From assembly GCF_030412915.1 (NCBI RefSeq), contig NZ_JAUHJR010000005.1:124001-188000 (forward strand): DNA of 64,000 nucleotides, written 5' to 3'. This DNA is from Nocardioides abyssi. Lineage in GTDB: Bacteria > Actinomycetota > Actinomycetes > Propionibacteriales > Nocardioidaceae. Both the position numbers and the translations under genes were made by a program. Within the stretch, counting starts at the first letter, position 1. Each line of letters opens with the position of its first letter. The notes below the pieces were generated by a model, which made no database searches, was not told the DNA's origin, and saw only the letters and a program-made list of their open reading frames with translations. Positions 26,201 to 34,197 of the stretch are shown here, piece by piece.

Positions 26201-26629
26201 GAGTACCTCTACGGCCTGCGCACCGGCGTCGAGCACCAGGTCGACCTCGCCGAGGGCATCCGGCTGATCGTGGGCCTGCAGGCGATCGGCGAGCCGGACG
26301 AGCGCGGCTTCCGCACGGTCATGGCGACCATCAACGGCCAGCTGCGCCCGGTCTCGGTGCGCGACCGGTCGGTCTCCTCCGACGTCGCCACCGCCGAGAA
26401 GGCCGACACCTCCCGGGCCGGCCACGTCGCCGCGCCGTTCGGCGGGGTCGTCACCGTCGTCGTCGCCGAGGGCGACCAGGTCGCCGCGGGTGACACGGTC
26501 GCGACGATCGAGGCGATGAAGATGGAGGCCTCGATCACCGCGCCGGTCGCCGGTCGGGTCGAGCGGGTCGCGCTCGGCGGCACCCAGGCCGTCGAGGGTG
26601 GCGACCTGGTGCTCGTGCTGGCGGACTGA
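23228..26629 (+). CDS. pyc: Pyruvate carboxylase
   Basis: Pyruvate carboxylase makes oxaloacetate from pyruvate, bicarbonate and ATP to refill the TCA cycle. The 1133-residue single chain has, in order, a biotin carboxylase domain ([37 protein letters not shown]), a carboxyltransferase barrel from about 535 (VTDTTFRDAHQSLLATR, the zinc site HLHTHDTTG, and the carbamylated-lysine region VLAIKDMAG), and a C-terminal biotin carrier with EAMKMEAS (Lys1098). Length and domain order match a complete alpha-4 type enzyme. A BenE-type carrier gene follows after 3 bases. Confidence 0.97.
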   Translation: MFSKVLVANRGEIAVRAFRAAYEVGARTVAVFPYEDRWSEHRLKADEAYEIGERGHPVRAYLDPEAIVATALRAGADAVYPGYGFLSENPALAEACAEAGITFVGPSSEVLELTGNKARAIAAAKAAGVPTLASVEPSTDVDALVASAADMPYPLFVKAVAGGGGRGMRKVDEAGPDAQHLREAVETCMREAEAAFGDPTVFIEQAVVDPRHIEVQVLADGEGNVIHLFERDCSVQRRHQKVVEIAPAPNLDPELRDRMCADAVRFAREIGYRNAGTVEFLLDPAGNYVFIEMNPRIQVEHTVTEEVTDVDLVQSQLRIASGETLADLGLSQDGIVLRGAALQCRITTEDPANGFRPDTGVITTYRSPGGGGIRLDGGTVYTGAEVSAHFDSMLAKLTCRGRTFDKAVEKARRAVAEFRIRGVSTNIPFLQAVLDDPDFASGNVTTSFIETHPQLLRARGSGDRGSKLLGYLADVTVNQPHGEAKVSVDPATKLPGTNLEVPAPDGTRQLLLQVGPEEFARRLREQDRVAVTDTTFRDAHQSLLATRVRTRDLLTVAPHVARTTPELWSLEAWGGATYDVALRFLGEDPWERLAQLRQAVPNICLQMLLRGRNTVGYTPYPTAVTDAFVEEAAATGIDVFRIFDALNDVEQMRPAIEAVRATGTTVAEVALCYTGDLSDPDEQLYTLDYYLRLAERIVDAGAHVLAIKDMAGLLRAPAARTLVTALRERFDLPVHLHTHDTTGGQLATLVAAIEAGVDAVDAATSSMAGTTSQPPLSALVAATDHSPRETGLSLAAVNALEPYWEATRRVYAPFESGLAAPTGRVYRHEIPGGQLSNLRQQAIALGLGEKFEQVEDMYAAANDILGNVPKVTPSSKVIGDLALSLVGLGADPAEFAADPRRFDVPDSVIGFLNGELGDPPGGWPEPFRTKALEGRSWQAPDQDLTDDQRADLAASGPRRQRALNELLFPGPTKDFNEQRARYGDLSVVPTVEYLYGLRTGVEHQVDLAEGIRLIVGLQAIGEPDERGFRTVMATINGQLRPVSVRDRSVSSDVATAEKADTSRAGHVAAPFGGVVTVVVAEGDQVAAGDTVATIEAMKMEASITAPVAGRVERVALGGTQAVEGGDLVLVLAD

Positions 26630-26632
26630 CCG

Positions 26633-27808
26633 GTGCCGTCGGCGGGTCGGCGGGTGGCCGTGCACGAGGGCCACCCGGCCGTCGCCGGCGTCGTCACCGC
26701 GGTCGTCGGCTTCAGCAGCTCCTTCGTCGTCGTCCTCGCCGGTCTCGCCGCCGTCGGCGCGACCTCGGCCCAGGCGGCCTCGGGCCTGGTGGCGCTCTGC
26801 GTCGCCCAGGCGCTCGGCATGCTCTGGCTGGGCCTGCGCCACCGCTCGCCCCTGAGCCTGGCCTGGTCGACCCCCGGCGCGGCGCTGCTCGTGTCCACCG
26901 GTGCGGTCGAGGGCGGCTGGCCGGCCGCGGTCGGCGCCTTCGTCGTGACGGCGCTGCTCATCGGGCTGACCGGGCTGGTGCCGTGGCTCGGGGACCTCGT
27001 CGGGCGGATCCCCGCCTCGCTCGCCCGCGCCATGCTCGCCGGCGTCCTGCTGCCGCTGTGCCTGGCACCGGTCACCGGCCTCGCCGCTTCCCCTGCCCTC
27101 GTCGGCCCGGTCGTGCTGACGTGGGTCGTCGGGCTGCTGCTCTTCCCGCGCTGGGCGGTGCCGGCGTCGCTAGTGGTCGCGCTGGTCGTCGTGCTGGTCG
27201 AGGCGCGCTCCGACGTCGACGTGGACCGGCTCCTGCCCACGCTGGCCTGGACGACCCCGTCGTGGACGCTGCCCGCCCTGGTCTCCATCGCGCTGCCGCT
27301 GTACGTCGTCACGATGGCCTCCCAGAACGTCCCCGGCGTCGCCGTCATGGCCAGCCACGGGTACGCCGTCCCCTGGCGCGAGACCATGACCGTCACCGGC
27401 CTCGGGACCCTCCTCGCCGCGCCGCTCGGCGGCCACGCGGTCAACCTCGCCGCGATCACGGCCGCCATGGCCGCCGGCCCGATGGCCGGCGCCGACCGAG
27501 CCCGCCGCTGGATCGCCAGCACCTCGGCTGCGGTGACCTACCTGGTGCTGGCGGCCCTCGCCTCGGCGCTGACCGCCGTCGTCGTGGCCGCGCCCGGCGA
27601 CGTCGTCCAGGCCGCCGCCGGCCTCGCGCTCGTCGGCACCCTCGCCTCCTCGCTCGCCGGTGCCCTCGCCGAGGAGGACGGCCGCGAGGCAGCCGCCGTC
27701 TGCTTCCTCGTCGCCGCCTCCGGCGTCACCGTCCTCGGCGTCGGCTCCGCCTTCTGGGCGTTGGTCGCCGGCCTCGCCCTGCGTCCGCTCCTCGCCGCCC
27801 GCCGCTGA
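26633..27808 (+). CDS. Benzoate/H+ symporter family (BenE) transporter
   Basis: The 391-residue protein has about 12 hydrophobic segments. It shows the BenE pattern: an N-terminal VVGFSSSFVVVLAGLAAVG, SLAWSTPGAALL, ALPLYVVTMASQNVPGVAVM and LAAPLGGHAVNLAAITAAM. BenE carriers take up benzoate or related aromatic acids with protons. No aromatic catabolism gene lies nearby, so the substrate is open. GTG 26633 starts three bases after pyc, suggesting cotranscription. A palindromic element follows 11 bases after the stop. Confidence 0.88.
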   Translation: MPSAGRRVAVHEGHPAVAGVVTAVVGFSSSFVVVLAGLAAVGATSAQAASGLVALCVAQALGMLWLGLRHRSPLSLAWSTPGAALLVSTGAVEGGWPAAVGAFVVTALLIGLTGLVPWLGDLVGRIPASLARAMLAGVLLPLCLAPVTGLAASPALVGPVVLTWVVGLLLFPRWAVPASLVVALVVVLVEARSDVDVDRLLPTLAWTTPSWTLPALVSIALPLYVVTMASQNVPGVAVMASHGYAVPWRETMTVTGLGTLLAAPLGGHAVNLAAITAAMAAGPMAGADRARRWIASTSAAVTYLVLAALASALTAVVVAAPGDVVQAAAGLALVGTLASSLAGALAEEDGREAAAVCFLVAASGVTVLGVGSAFWALVAGLALRPLLAARR

Positions 27809-27819
27809 CCCGCTCGGGT

Positions 27820-27855
27820 GGTTGAGGAGGTTGCGCTGGCAACCGTCTCGAGACC
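27820..27855 (+). repeat. GGTTGAGG...CTCGAGACC palindromic element
   Basis: The ends match the 8801 copy, but the inner stem is GGTTGC-GCTG-GCAACC, still fully paired. It lies just after the BenE-type gene. Confidence 0.75.
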
Positions 27856-27883
27856 CGCCGGGACTCCGACCGCTCGACGGGCA

Positions 27884-27982
27884 GGTTTCGAGACAGGCGC
27901 TGCGCGCCTTCCTCAACCCCCCGGAGCGACGCTGCGCGCCTTCCTCAACCCCCCGGAGCGACGCTGCGCGCCTTCCTCAACC
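27884..27982 (-). repeat. GGTTGAGG element, reversed, with arm repeated three times (32-bp period)
   Basis: Reading plus-strand, GGTTTCGAGACAG leads into GCGCTGCGCGCCTTCCTC, and TTCCTCAACC recurs at 27909, 27941 and 27973, exactly 32 bases apart, separated by a CCCCGGAGCGAC linker. So one full element carries two extra copies of its GGTTGAGG arm. The last copy supplies the TGA stop of the amidase gene. Confidence 0.8.
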
Positions 27983-29386
27983 AGCCGTGGGGGCGAAGGT
28001 CGGCGGCGGGAGCGGGTCGCGGAGCGACTCGTAGCCGTGGGCGACCTCGACGAGCGTCGCCTCGCTGCCGGCGGTCCCCCAGAACGACACGGCCACGGGC
28101 AGCCCGTCGACGACCTCGGTCGGCACGGTCAGCAGCGGGTAGCCCGCCATCGCCGGCACCCCCGAGCACGACCCGACCAGCTCCTCGGGTCCCGGCAGCC
28201 GGATCCGGTGCGCGCGGTCGTAGGACGGCGTGACCAGCACGTCGAGGTCGTGCTCGCGCAGCACCCGGTCGATGCCGCCCTCGCGGGTGGCGGCGACGCA
28301 GCGGGCGCGCGCGGCGGCGTACTCCTCGCTGTCGGTGCCGGGCACCTCCAGCGCCTGCTCGAGCAGCCCCTGCCCGAAGTGCTCGAGCTCGACCGCGGCG
28401 TGCTCGCGGTTGAAGGCCACGACGTCCTCGAGGGTGCGGGGGCCGTCGCCCGGGCGGCGGGAGAGGTACGCCGCCAGGCCGGTGCGCAGCTCGGCGAGGA
28501 GCACGAGCAGCTCGTCCTCCCAGATCGTGTCCGGCAGGTCGGGGAGGTCGGTGCCGTCCACGACGACCGCGCCGGCGGCCGAGAGGGCGGCGACCGCGCG
28601 CTCGGCGGCGGCGTCGGCGGCCTCGGAGAAGCCCCAGTAGGGTCCGCGCGGCACGCCCACCCGCTTGCCGGCCAGCCGCCCGTCGACGGCGTGCGCGGCG
28701 AGGTCGGCCCCGCCGCCGGCGAGCACCGTCAGCAGCGCGGCGGCGTCGCGGACGGTCGCCGCCATCGGGCCGGGGGTGTCCTGCGAGGCCGAGATCGGCA
28801 CGACGCCGTCGGTCGGCACCAGGCCGACGGTCGGCTTGAGCCCCACGCAGCCGTTGTACGCCGCGGGGCAGGTGATCGACCCGTCGGTCTCGGTGCCGAC
28901 GGCGTACGCCGCCAGGCCGGCCGCCACCGCGGCGCCGCTCCCGGAGCTCGACCCGCCCGCGGACCGGTCCAGCGCGTAGGGGTTGCGGGTCAGCCCGCCG
29001 TGGGCGCTCCAGCCGGAGGTCGAGGCCAGGTCGCGGATGTTGGCCCACTCCGAGAGGTTGGTCTTGCCGAGCACCACCATGCCGGCCTCGCGCAGCCGGC
29101 GCACGAGCGGCGCGTCGGCCGCGGGGTGGGGCTGACCGGCCAGCGCGAGCGAGCCAGCTGTCGTCGGGAGGTCGGCGGTGTCGACGTTGTCCTTGACCAG
29201 CACCGCGCGGCCGTGGAGCGGGCCGCGCACCCGCCCGGCCGCGGCCTCGGCGTCGAGCTCACGGGCCCGGTCGAGCGCGCCGGGGTGCAGGGTGCAGATC
29301 GAGCCGATCAGCGGGTCGACCGTGGCGATCCGGTCGAGCAGCCGCTCGACCTCGGAGGTGGACGTCTCGGGAGGCACGGGCGGCAT
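27977..29386 (-). CDS. Amidase signature family protein
   Basis: Amidase-signature enzymes hydrolyse amides by a Ser-cisSer-Lys triad. The 469-residue product shows the lysine in LVKDNVDTADLP, the glycine/serine-rich signature SAGGSSSGSGAAVAAGLA with the cis-serine, and the nucleophile region TETDGSITCPAA. It is not accompanied by GatC or GatB, so it is unlikely to be GatA; a stand-alone amidase or hydrolase of unknown substrate is more likely. ATG 29386 is the first start giving a family-like N-terminus. Its stop codon lies inside the GGTTGAGG element, so the last residues (FAPTAG) may have been shaped by insertion. Confidence 0.88.
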   Translation of the reverse strand: MPPVPPETSTSEVERLLDRIATVDPLIGSICTLHPGALDRARELDAEAAAGRVRGPLHGRAVLVKDNVDTADLPTTAGSLALAGQPHPAADAPLVRRLREAGMVVLGKTNLSEWANIRDLASTSGWSAHGGLTRNPYALDRSAGGSSSGSGAAVAAGLAAYAVGTETDGSITCPAAYNGCVGLKPTVGLVPTDGVVPISASQDTPGPMAATVRDAAALLTVLAGGGADLAAHAVDGRLAGKRVGVPRGPYWGFSEAADAAAERAVAALSAAGAVVVDGTDLPDLPDTIWEDELLVLLAELRTGLAAYLSRRPGDGPRTLEDVVAFNREHAAVELEHFGQGLLEQALEVPGTDSEEYAAARARCVAATREGGIDRVLREHDLDVLVTPSYDRAHRIRLPGPEELVGSCSGVPAMAGYPLLTVPTEVVDGLPVAVSFWGTAGSEATLVEVAHGYESLRDPLPPPTFAPTAG

Positions 29387-29460
29387 CCTCCCCCGAGGCC
29401 TGCGCCCGTCCGCCCAGGGGCCCGTCCACTCGGGGCCTGCCCGCTCAGAGGCCCACCCGC

Positions 29461-30708
29461 TCAGGAGCCGCCGACGCCGAAGGTGAGGTAGGTCGAGCGC
29501 AGGGCGAGCGCCGAGCGGAACGCGTCGCCGCTGACCGTCGCGGACCCGCGCGAGCCGACGAGCCGCAGCGTGCGGACGCGGCCGCCCCACTGGCCGTTGC
29601 CGTCGCGGGAGACGACGACGATCCGCTGCAGGTCGCCGATGCCGGGCCAGGCGCGCTCGAGGCGGGTGTCGTCGAGCGTGACCGTCCAGCGGTGCACGGG
29701 GTTGCCGGCCCAGCCGTCGTACGGGTCCTTCTGGGCGGTGAGGTAGGGCACCGACCCGGCGGAGGTCCAGCCGCCGCTGCTGGACGCGAACTGGGTGAAG
29801 GCCGGCTCGCCGCCGGCCGTCAGCACCAGCCCCTCGGTGGCGTCGACGGCGGCGTTGGACGCCGGGTGCTCGGCCGCGACGCCGCCGTAGACCTGGCAGG
29901 AGGTGGTGTCACAGAGCTGGTAGGCGCTCGAGCGCGGGTGCGCCCGCTCGTACGCCGCGTAGGTGCGCGCCGCGATCGACTGCGCGCGCACCGCGGCGGG
30001 GCTCCAGCTCGCCGGGATCTCGAGCGGCACGACGCCCTTGAGGTAGCTCTCCAGGGTCAGGTCGTTGACGGTCTGCAGGCCGCCGGCCACCCGCGCCGCA
30101 CGCAGCCGGCCCCGGTAGGGCCTCTCGCCGGCGGGGGTGACCAGCGTGACCGGCTTGCCGCCGGCGTAGAACTCCCCGGCGCCGGCCAGGTCGCGCCACT
30201 TGCGCCACTTGTCGGTGCGGAAGGAGACGCGCAGCGCCCCCGTCGGCGCCTCGCGGATCCGCCACTGCTTCGCGCCGTTGTCCGGCAGCCGCACCCGCCC
30301 GCCGCCGGCGAGGTCGGCGACGGTCAGGCCCGCGCGGGGCCGCACGACGACGTCGCCGTCGGTGTCGGCGGAGATCGCGACCGTGACGCGGCCCCGGGCC
30401 TTCCCCCACGACGTGCCGGGGTAGTAGAACTCCACGATCTGCCGCTCGCCCAGCCCCTGCCGCGCGGCACCCTCGGCGCCGTACTGCGACATCCCGTGCC
30501 CGTGTCCGTAGCCGCGGCCGGTGATCCTCACCGTCGCCGTGCGAGGCACCGCCCAGCTGTCGGCGGTCGGCGCAGCGGTGCGCGCGGTGGACCCAGTGGG
30601 CTCAGTAGTGGACTCGGGAGCCACGCCGGGACCGGCGGGCGCGCTCGACGGGACCAGCACGGCCGGGACGACGAGGGCGCAGACCGCGAGGGCCCGGGAG
30701 ACACGCAT
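29461..30708 (-). CDS. Secreted SpoIID/LytB domain protein
   Basis: SpoIID-type domains cut glycan strands of peptidoglycan lacking stem peptides in Bacillus; in actinobacteria related secreted proteins are common and less studied. The 415-residue product has a signal peptide (MRVSRALAVCALVVPAVLVP), then GRGYGHGHGMSQYGAEGAA, a beta-rich part, and the SpoIID core TLESYLKGVVPLEIPASWSP with AVRAQSIAARTYA and a late SSSGGWTSAGSVPYL segment. ATG 30708 precedes the signal peptide directly. A palindrome 48-65 bases upstream may regulate it. Confidence 0.88.
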   Translation of the reverse strand: MRVSRALAVCALVVPAVLVPSSAPAGPGVAPESTTEPTGSTARTAAPTADSWAVPRTATVRITGRGYGHGHGMSQYGAEGAARQGLGERQIVEFYYPGTSWGKARGRVTVAISADTDGDVVVRPRAGLTVADLAGGGRVRLPDNGAKQWRIREAPTGALRVSFRTDKWRKWRDLAGAGEFYAGGKPVTLVTPAGERPYRGRLRAARVAGGLQTVNDLTLESYLKGVVPLEIPASWSPAAVRAQSIAARTYAAYERAHPRSSAYQLCDTTSCQVYGGVAAEHPASNAAVDATEGLVLTAGGEPAFTQFASSSGGWTSAGSVPYLTAQKDPYDGWAGNPVHRWTVTLDDTRLERAWPGIGDLQRIVVVSRDGNGQWGGRVRTLRLVGSRGSATVSGDAFRSALALRSTYLTFGVGGS

Positions 30709-30752
30709 GCCCCAATCGCACCACCTGTCACACGCTGCCGCAATTGGTCGCG

Positions 30753-30776
30753 GACAACTACAGACGTGTAGTTCTC
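30753..30776. promoter_or_regulatory. Palindrome AACTACA-GACG-TGTAGTT upstream of the SpoIID-like gene
   Basis: Seven-base arms at 30756-30762 and 30767-30773 are perfect, and the stem extends by GA/TC after one mismatch. It lies between the stop of the upstream reductase gene and the SpoIID-like start, both on the minus strand. Its low GC content suits a repressor site better than a terminator, but both are possible. Confidence 0.45.
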
Positions 30777-30781
30777 CCAGG

Positions 30782-32179
30782 TCAGACGCGGTGCAGGCGC
30801 CGGGCGGCCTCGGCGATCGAGCCGGACATCGACGGGTAGACCGTGAACGCCTGCGCGAGCTGGTCGGCGGTGAGCGACTCGGCCACGGCCACGGAGACCG
30901 GGTGGATGAGCTCGCTGGCCCGCGGACCGACGACGACACCACCGACGACGATGCCGGTGCCGGGGCGGCACAGCAGCTTCACGAAGCCGTCGCGGACGCC
31001 CTGCATCTTCGCGCGGGGGTTGCCCGACATCGGCAGCGTGACGACCTCGGCCTGCATCTCGCCGGCGTCGACGGCCTGCTGGGACCAGCCGACGGTGGCG
31101 ATCTCCGGGGAGGTGAAGACGTTGGAGGAGACCTTCTTCAGGTCGAGCGGGTGCACGGTGTCGCCGAGGAAGTGCCACATCGCGATCCGGCCCTGCATCG
31201 CGGCGACCGAGGCGAGCATGAGCACGCCGGTGCAGTCGCCGGCGGCGTACACGCCTCGCGCCGAGGTCCGCGAGACGCGGTCGACGTTGACGAAGCCACC
31301 GTCCTTGAGGATGACGCCGGCCTCCTCCAGGCCCATGTCGGCGGTGTTGGGCACCGAGCCGAGGGCGAGGATGCAGTGCGAGCCCTGGACGGTGCGGCCG
31401 TCGGTGAGGGTCACGGTGACGACGTCGCCGGAGCGGGTGACCGACTCCATCCGCGACTTCGACAGCACGGTCATGCCGCGGCGGCGCAGCACGTCCTCGA
31501 GCACGGTGGCGGCATCGGCGTCCTCGCCGGGCAGCACCCGGTCGCGCGAGGAGACCAACGTGACCGGGATGCCGAGGTTGAGGTAGGCGCTCGCGAACTC
31601 CGCGCCCGTGACGCCCGACCCGACCACGATCAGCTCGGTCGGCACCTCGGTGAGGTCGTAGACCTGCTCCCAGGTGAGGATCCGCTCGCCGTCGGGCTGG
31701 GCGGTCGGCAGCGTGCGCGGCGCGGCGCCGGTCGCGACCAGCACCGCGTCGGCCTCGAGGACCTGCTCGGTCCCGTCGGTCGCGGTCGCCACGACCCGGC
31801 CCGGACCGTCGAGCCGCGCACGCGCCTCGACGACCTGGACGCCGTCCTTCTCCAGCCGCCGCGCGATGTCGGTCGACTGGTCGGCCGCGAGCCGCTTCAC
31901 CCGGGCGTTGACCCGGGCGAGGTCGACGCGGATCGTCTCCGCCGCGTCGCCCTCGGTGTCGGTGAAGATCACGCCGAGCTCGGCCGCACCCGCCAGCTCG
32001 TCCATGACCTCGGCAGTCGCGATGAGCGTCTTGCTGGGCACGCAGTCGGTGAGCACCGCCGAGCCGCCGACCCCGTCGGTGTCGACGATGGTCACCTCGG
32101 CGCCGAGCTGGGCGGCGACGTGGGCGGCTTCGTACCCGCCGGGGCCGCCCCCGACGATGACGACGCGATCGGTGGTCAT
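30782..32179 (-). CDS. NAD(P)H:quinone-type flavoprotein reductase (LpdA/Rv3303c-like)
   Basis: The 465-residue protein has the fold of the disulfide reductase family: FAD motif [21 protein letters not shown](P) motif [20 protein letters not shown] and YAAGDCTGV. The redox region reads [13 protein letters not shown], so only one of the two active-site cysteines remains, and the C-terminal catalytic His-Glu pair is absent ([13 protein letters not shown]). It therefore cannot be a dihydrolipoamide dehydrogenase; mycobacterial LpdA with the same loss reduces quinones. Its ATG overlaps the stop of the true dihydrolipoyl dehydrogenase gene by four bases, so the two are coupled. Confidence 0.9.
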   Translation of the reverse strand: MTTDRVVIVGGGPGGYEAAHVAAQLGAEVTIVDTDGVGGSAVLTDCVPSKTLIATAEVMDELAGAAELGVIFTDTEGDAAETIRVDLARVNARVKRLAADQSTDIARRLEKDGVQVVEARARLDGPGRVVATATDGTEQVLEADAVLVATGAAPRTLPTAQPDGERILTWEQVYDLTEVPTELIVVGSGVTGAEFASAYLNLGIPVTLVSSRDRVLPGEDADAATVLEDVLRRRGMTVLSKSRMESVTRSGDVVTVTLTDGRTVQGSHCILALGSVPNTADMGLEEAGVILKDGGFVNVDRVSRTSARGVYAAGDCTGVLMLASVAAMQGRIAMWHFLGDTVHPLDLKKVSSNVFTSPEIATVGWSQQAVDAGEMQAEVVTLPMSGNPRAKMQGVRDGFVKLLCRPGTGIVVGGVVVGPRASELIHPVSVAVAESLTADQLAQAFTVYPSMSGSIAEAARRLHRV

Positions 32180-33570
32180 GAGAAGTTGATCATGTGGCCG
32201 GCGATGCCGTGGACGGCTTCCTTGACGGCCTCGGAGAGCGTCGGGTGGGCGAAGACGTTGCGCGACACCTCGTCGGCGGTGAGGTCCCACTGCTGGGCCA
32301 GGGTCAGCACCGGCAGCTGCTCGGTGACGTCCGGGCCGATCATGTGGGCGCCGAGGATCTCGTTGTGCTCGGCGTCGGCGACGACCTTGACGAAGCCGAC
32401 CGCGTCGCCGAGGCCCTGCGCCTTGCCGTTGGCCGAGAACGGGAAGGTGGCCGTCTTGACGTCGTACCCCTTGTCCTTGGCCTGCTGCTCGCTGTAGCCG
32501 AAGGAGCCGATCTGGGGCTGGCAGTACGTCGCCCGCGGGATCATGTCGAAGTCGATCTCCATCGTCTCGACCCCGGCGATCGTCTCCGCGGCGACGATGC
32601 CCATCGCCTCGGCGGCGTGGGCCAGCATCATCTTCCCGGTGACGTCGCCGATGGCGTAGACGTGGCCGACGTTGGTGCGGCCGCGGCCGTCGACGGCGAT
32701 CGCGCCGCGCTCGGTGAGCTCGACGCCGGCAGCCTCGAGGCCGTAGCCCTCGGTGCGCGGCTGGAAGCCGATCGCCTGCAGCACCTTGTCGGCCTCGAGG
32801 ACCTGCTGCTCGCCGTCCTTGGAGACGGTGACCTTGACCTGGTCGCCGGAGTCGTCGATGCCCTCGACCTTAGTCGAGAGCAGGACCTTCACGCCGAGCT
32901 TCTTGTAGTGCTTGAGCAGCTCCTTGGACACGTCGGCGTCCTCGGTGGGCACCATCCGGTCGAGGAACTCCACGATCGTCACGTCGACGCCGAAGTTCTT
33001 CATCACGTAGGCGAACTCGACGCCGATCGCGCCGGAGCCGGCGATGATGATCGACCCGGGCAGCTCGTCGGTGAGGATCTGCTCCTCGTAGGTCACGACG
33101 CGCTCGGAGAGCTCGGTGCCGGGGATCAGCCGGGTCTTCGCGCCGGCGGCGATGATCAGGTCGTCGCAGGTGTACGACGTGGTCTCGCCGTCCTTGGTCA
33201 CGTCGAGCGAGGTGGGCCCGGTGAGGGTGCCCCAGCCGTCGACCTCGGTGATCTTGTTCTTCTTCATCAGGAAGTGGACGCCCTTGACGATGCCGGCCGA
33301 GACCTGGCGGCTGCGCTTGTGGGTGGGCCCGAACGACATGGTGGCGTCGCCCTCGATGCCGAACTTGTCCTTCTCGTGCGCCAGCACGTGGGCGAGCTCG
33401 GCGTTCTTCAGGAGCGCCTTGGAGGGGATGCAGCCCACGTTGAGACAGACACCGCCCCAGTACTTCTCCTCCACCACGGCGACCGACTTGCCGAGCTGGG
33501 CGGCGCGGATCGCCGCGACGTAGCCCCCGGGACCGGCGCCGAGGACGAGGACATCGAAGTGGTTCGTCAC
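32176..33570 (-). CDS. lpd: Dihydrolipoyl dehydrogenase
   Basis: E3 reoxidises dihydrolipoamide in the pyruvate and 2-oxoglutarate dehydrogenase complexes, reducing NAD+. The 464-residue product has [20 protein letters not shown] (FAD), the redox pair in [34 protein letters not shown] (NAD), [14 protein letters not shown], and the C-terminal catalytic [13 protein letters not shown] with His and Glu in place. GTG 33570 is seven bases after TAGGCT. It is the first gene of a unit that continues into the single-cysteine homologue. Confidence 0.95.
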   Translation of the reverse strand: MTNHFDVLVLGAGPGGYVAAIRAAQLGKSVAVVEEKYWGGVCLNVGCIPSKALLKNAELAHVLAHEKDKFGIEGDATMSFGPTHKRSRQVSAGIVKGVHFLMKKNKITEVDGWGTLTGPTSLDVTKDGETTSYTCDDLIIAAGAKTRLIPGTELSERVVTYEEQILTDELPGSIIIAGSGAIGVEFAYVMKNFGVDVTIVEFLDRMVPTEDADVSKELLKHYKKLGVKVLLSTKVEGIDDSGDQVKVTVSKDGEQQVLEADKVLQAIGFQPRTEGYGLEAAGVELTERGAIAVDGRGRTNVGHVYAIGDVTGKMMLAHAAEAMGIVAAETIAGVETMEIDFDMIPRATYCQPQIGSFGYSEQQAKDKGYDVKTATFPFSANGKAQGLGDAVGFVKVVADAEHNEILGAHMIGPDVTEQLPVLTLAQQWDLTADEVSRNVFAHPTLSEAVKEAVHGIAGHMINFS

Positions 33571-33577
33571 GACCCTC

Positions 33578-33583
33578 AGCCTA
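33578..33583 (-). promoter_or_regulatory. Probable -10 box for lpd
   Basis: Minus-strand TAGGCT is seven bases before GTG 33570. The divergent cyclotransferase promoter is 44 bases away. Confidence 0.5.
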
Positions 33584-33627
33584 CGTCTGTCGCGCACGTC
33601 ACCCCGAACCGGTCGCCCCTCGGCCAC

Positions 33628-33633
33628 TACCCT
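33628..33633 (+). promoter_or_regulatory. Probable -10 box for the gamma-glutamylcyclotransferase-like gene
   Basis: TACCCT is exactly six bases before GTG 33640, fixing that start. Confidence 0.5.
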
Positions 33634-33639
33634 GCCGAC

Positions 33640-34092
33640 GTGACGCTTTACGCCGCCTACGGGACCAACCTCGATCCCGCCCGCATGGGCGAGCGCTGCC
33701 CGCACTCGCCGATGCAGACGACGGGGTGGCTCAGCGGGTGGCGGCTGACGTTCGGCGGCGAGGAGCACGGCTGGGACGGCGCGCTCTCCACGATCGTCCA
33801 GGACCCCTTCGAGCAGGTCTTCGTCGCGGTCTACGACATCACCCGCGAGGACGAGAAGCACCTCGACGGCTGGGAGGCGGCCGACTCCGGGCTCTACCGC
33901 AAGACCAAGGTCCGGGTCTCGACGATGGACGGCGAGGTCGTCGTGTGGACCTACGTGCTCGACGCCTACGAGGGCGGCCTGCCCTCGGCGTCGTACCTCG
34001 GGGTGCTCGCCGACGCCGCCGAGGCGGCCGACGCCCCGGCCGACTACGTCGCGGCGCTGCGGCGGCGCCCCTGCCGCTCCACCGGGCTCTGA
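33640..34092 (+). CDS. Gamma-glutamylcyclotransferase-fold protein
   Basis: The 150-residue product opens with LYAAYGTNL, the glycine loop of the GGCT-like (BtrG) fold, and has [11 protein letters not shown], where the glutamate is at the expected catalytic position, and [19 protein letters not shown]. The fold cyclises gamma-glutamyl amines to 5-oxoproline and an amine. The natural substrate here is unknown; glutathione is not typical of actinobacteria. It stands alone, divergent from lpd. Confidence 0.82.
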   Translation: MTLYAAYGTNLDPARMGERCPHSPMQTTGWLSGWRLTFGGEEHGWDGALSTIVQDPFEQVFVAVYDITREDEKHLDGWEAADSGLYRKTKVRVSTMDGEVVVWTYVLDAYEGGLPSASYLGVLADAAEAADAPADYVAALRRRPCRSTGL

Positions 34093-34102
34093 CCGGCTGC
34101 GA

Positions 34103-34139
34103 CCGGGCTCTGGCCCGGCTCTAACCGGGCCCTGAGCCG
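34103..34139 (+). terminator. Alternative hairpins after the cyclotransferase-like gene
   Basis: CCGGGC-TCTG-GCCCGG (34103-34118) and CGGCTC (34117-34122) with GAGCCG (34134-34139) are adjacent stems 10-47 bases after the stop. They probably end that transcript before the phosphorylase promoter. Confidence 0.5.
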
Positions 34140-34185
34140 CACGGGCGACCGCCGACGGAAATCCGGTCCCCAGCCCGTCCTGACC

Positions 34186-34191
34186 TAGAGT
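34186..34191 (+). promoter_or_regulatory. Probable -10 box for the purine nucleoside phosphorylase gene
   Basis: TAGAGT is six bases before GTG 34198. Confidence 0.5.
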
Positions 34192-34197
34192 TCGGCC

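Noticed and set aside
23189-26842. A 1217-codon open frame antisense to pyruvate carboxylase
   Set aside because: Long antisense frames are expected at this GC content; its composition (Gly, Arg, Val, Asp rich, no domains) mirrors the pyc codons.
27977-29386. GatA subunit of the glutamyl-tRNA amidotransferase
   Set aside because: No gatC or gatB nearby and the sequence is closer to general amidases; kept as amidase of unknown substrate.
30782-32179. A second dihydrolipoyl dehydrogenase or mercuric reductase
   Set aside because: One redox cysteine and the C-terminal His-Glu pair are missing, and there is no mercury-binding extension.
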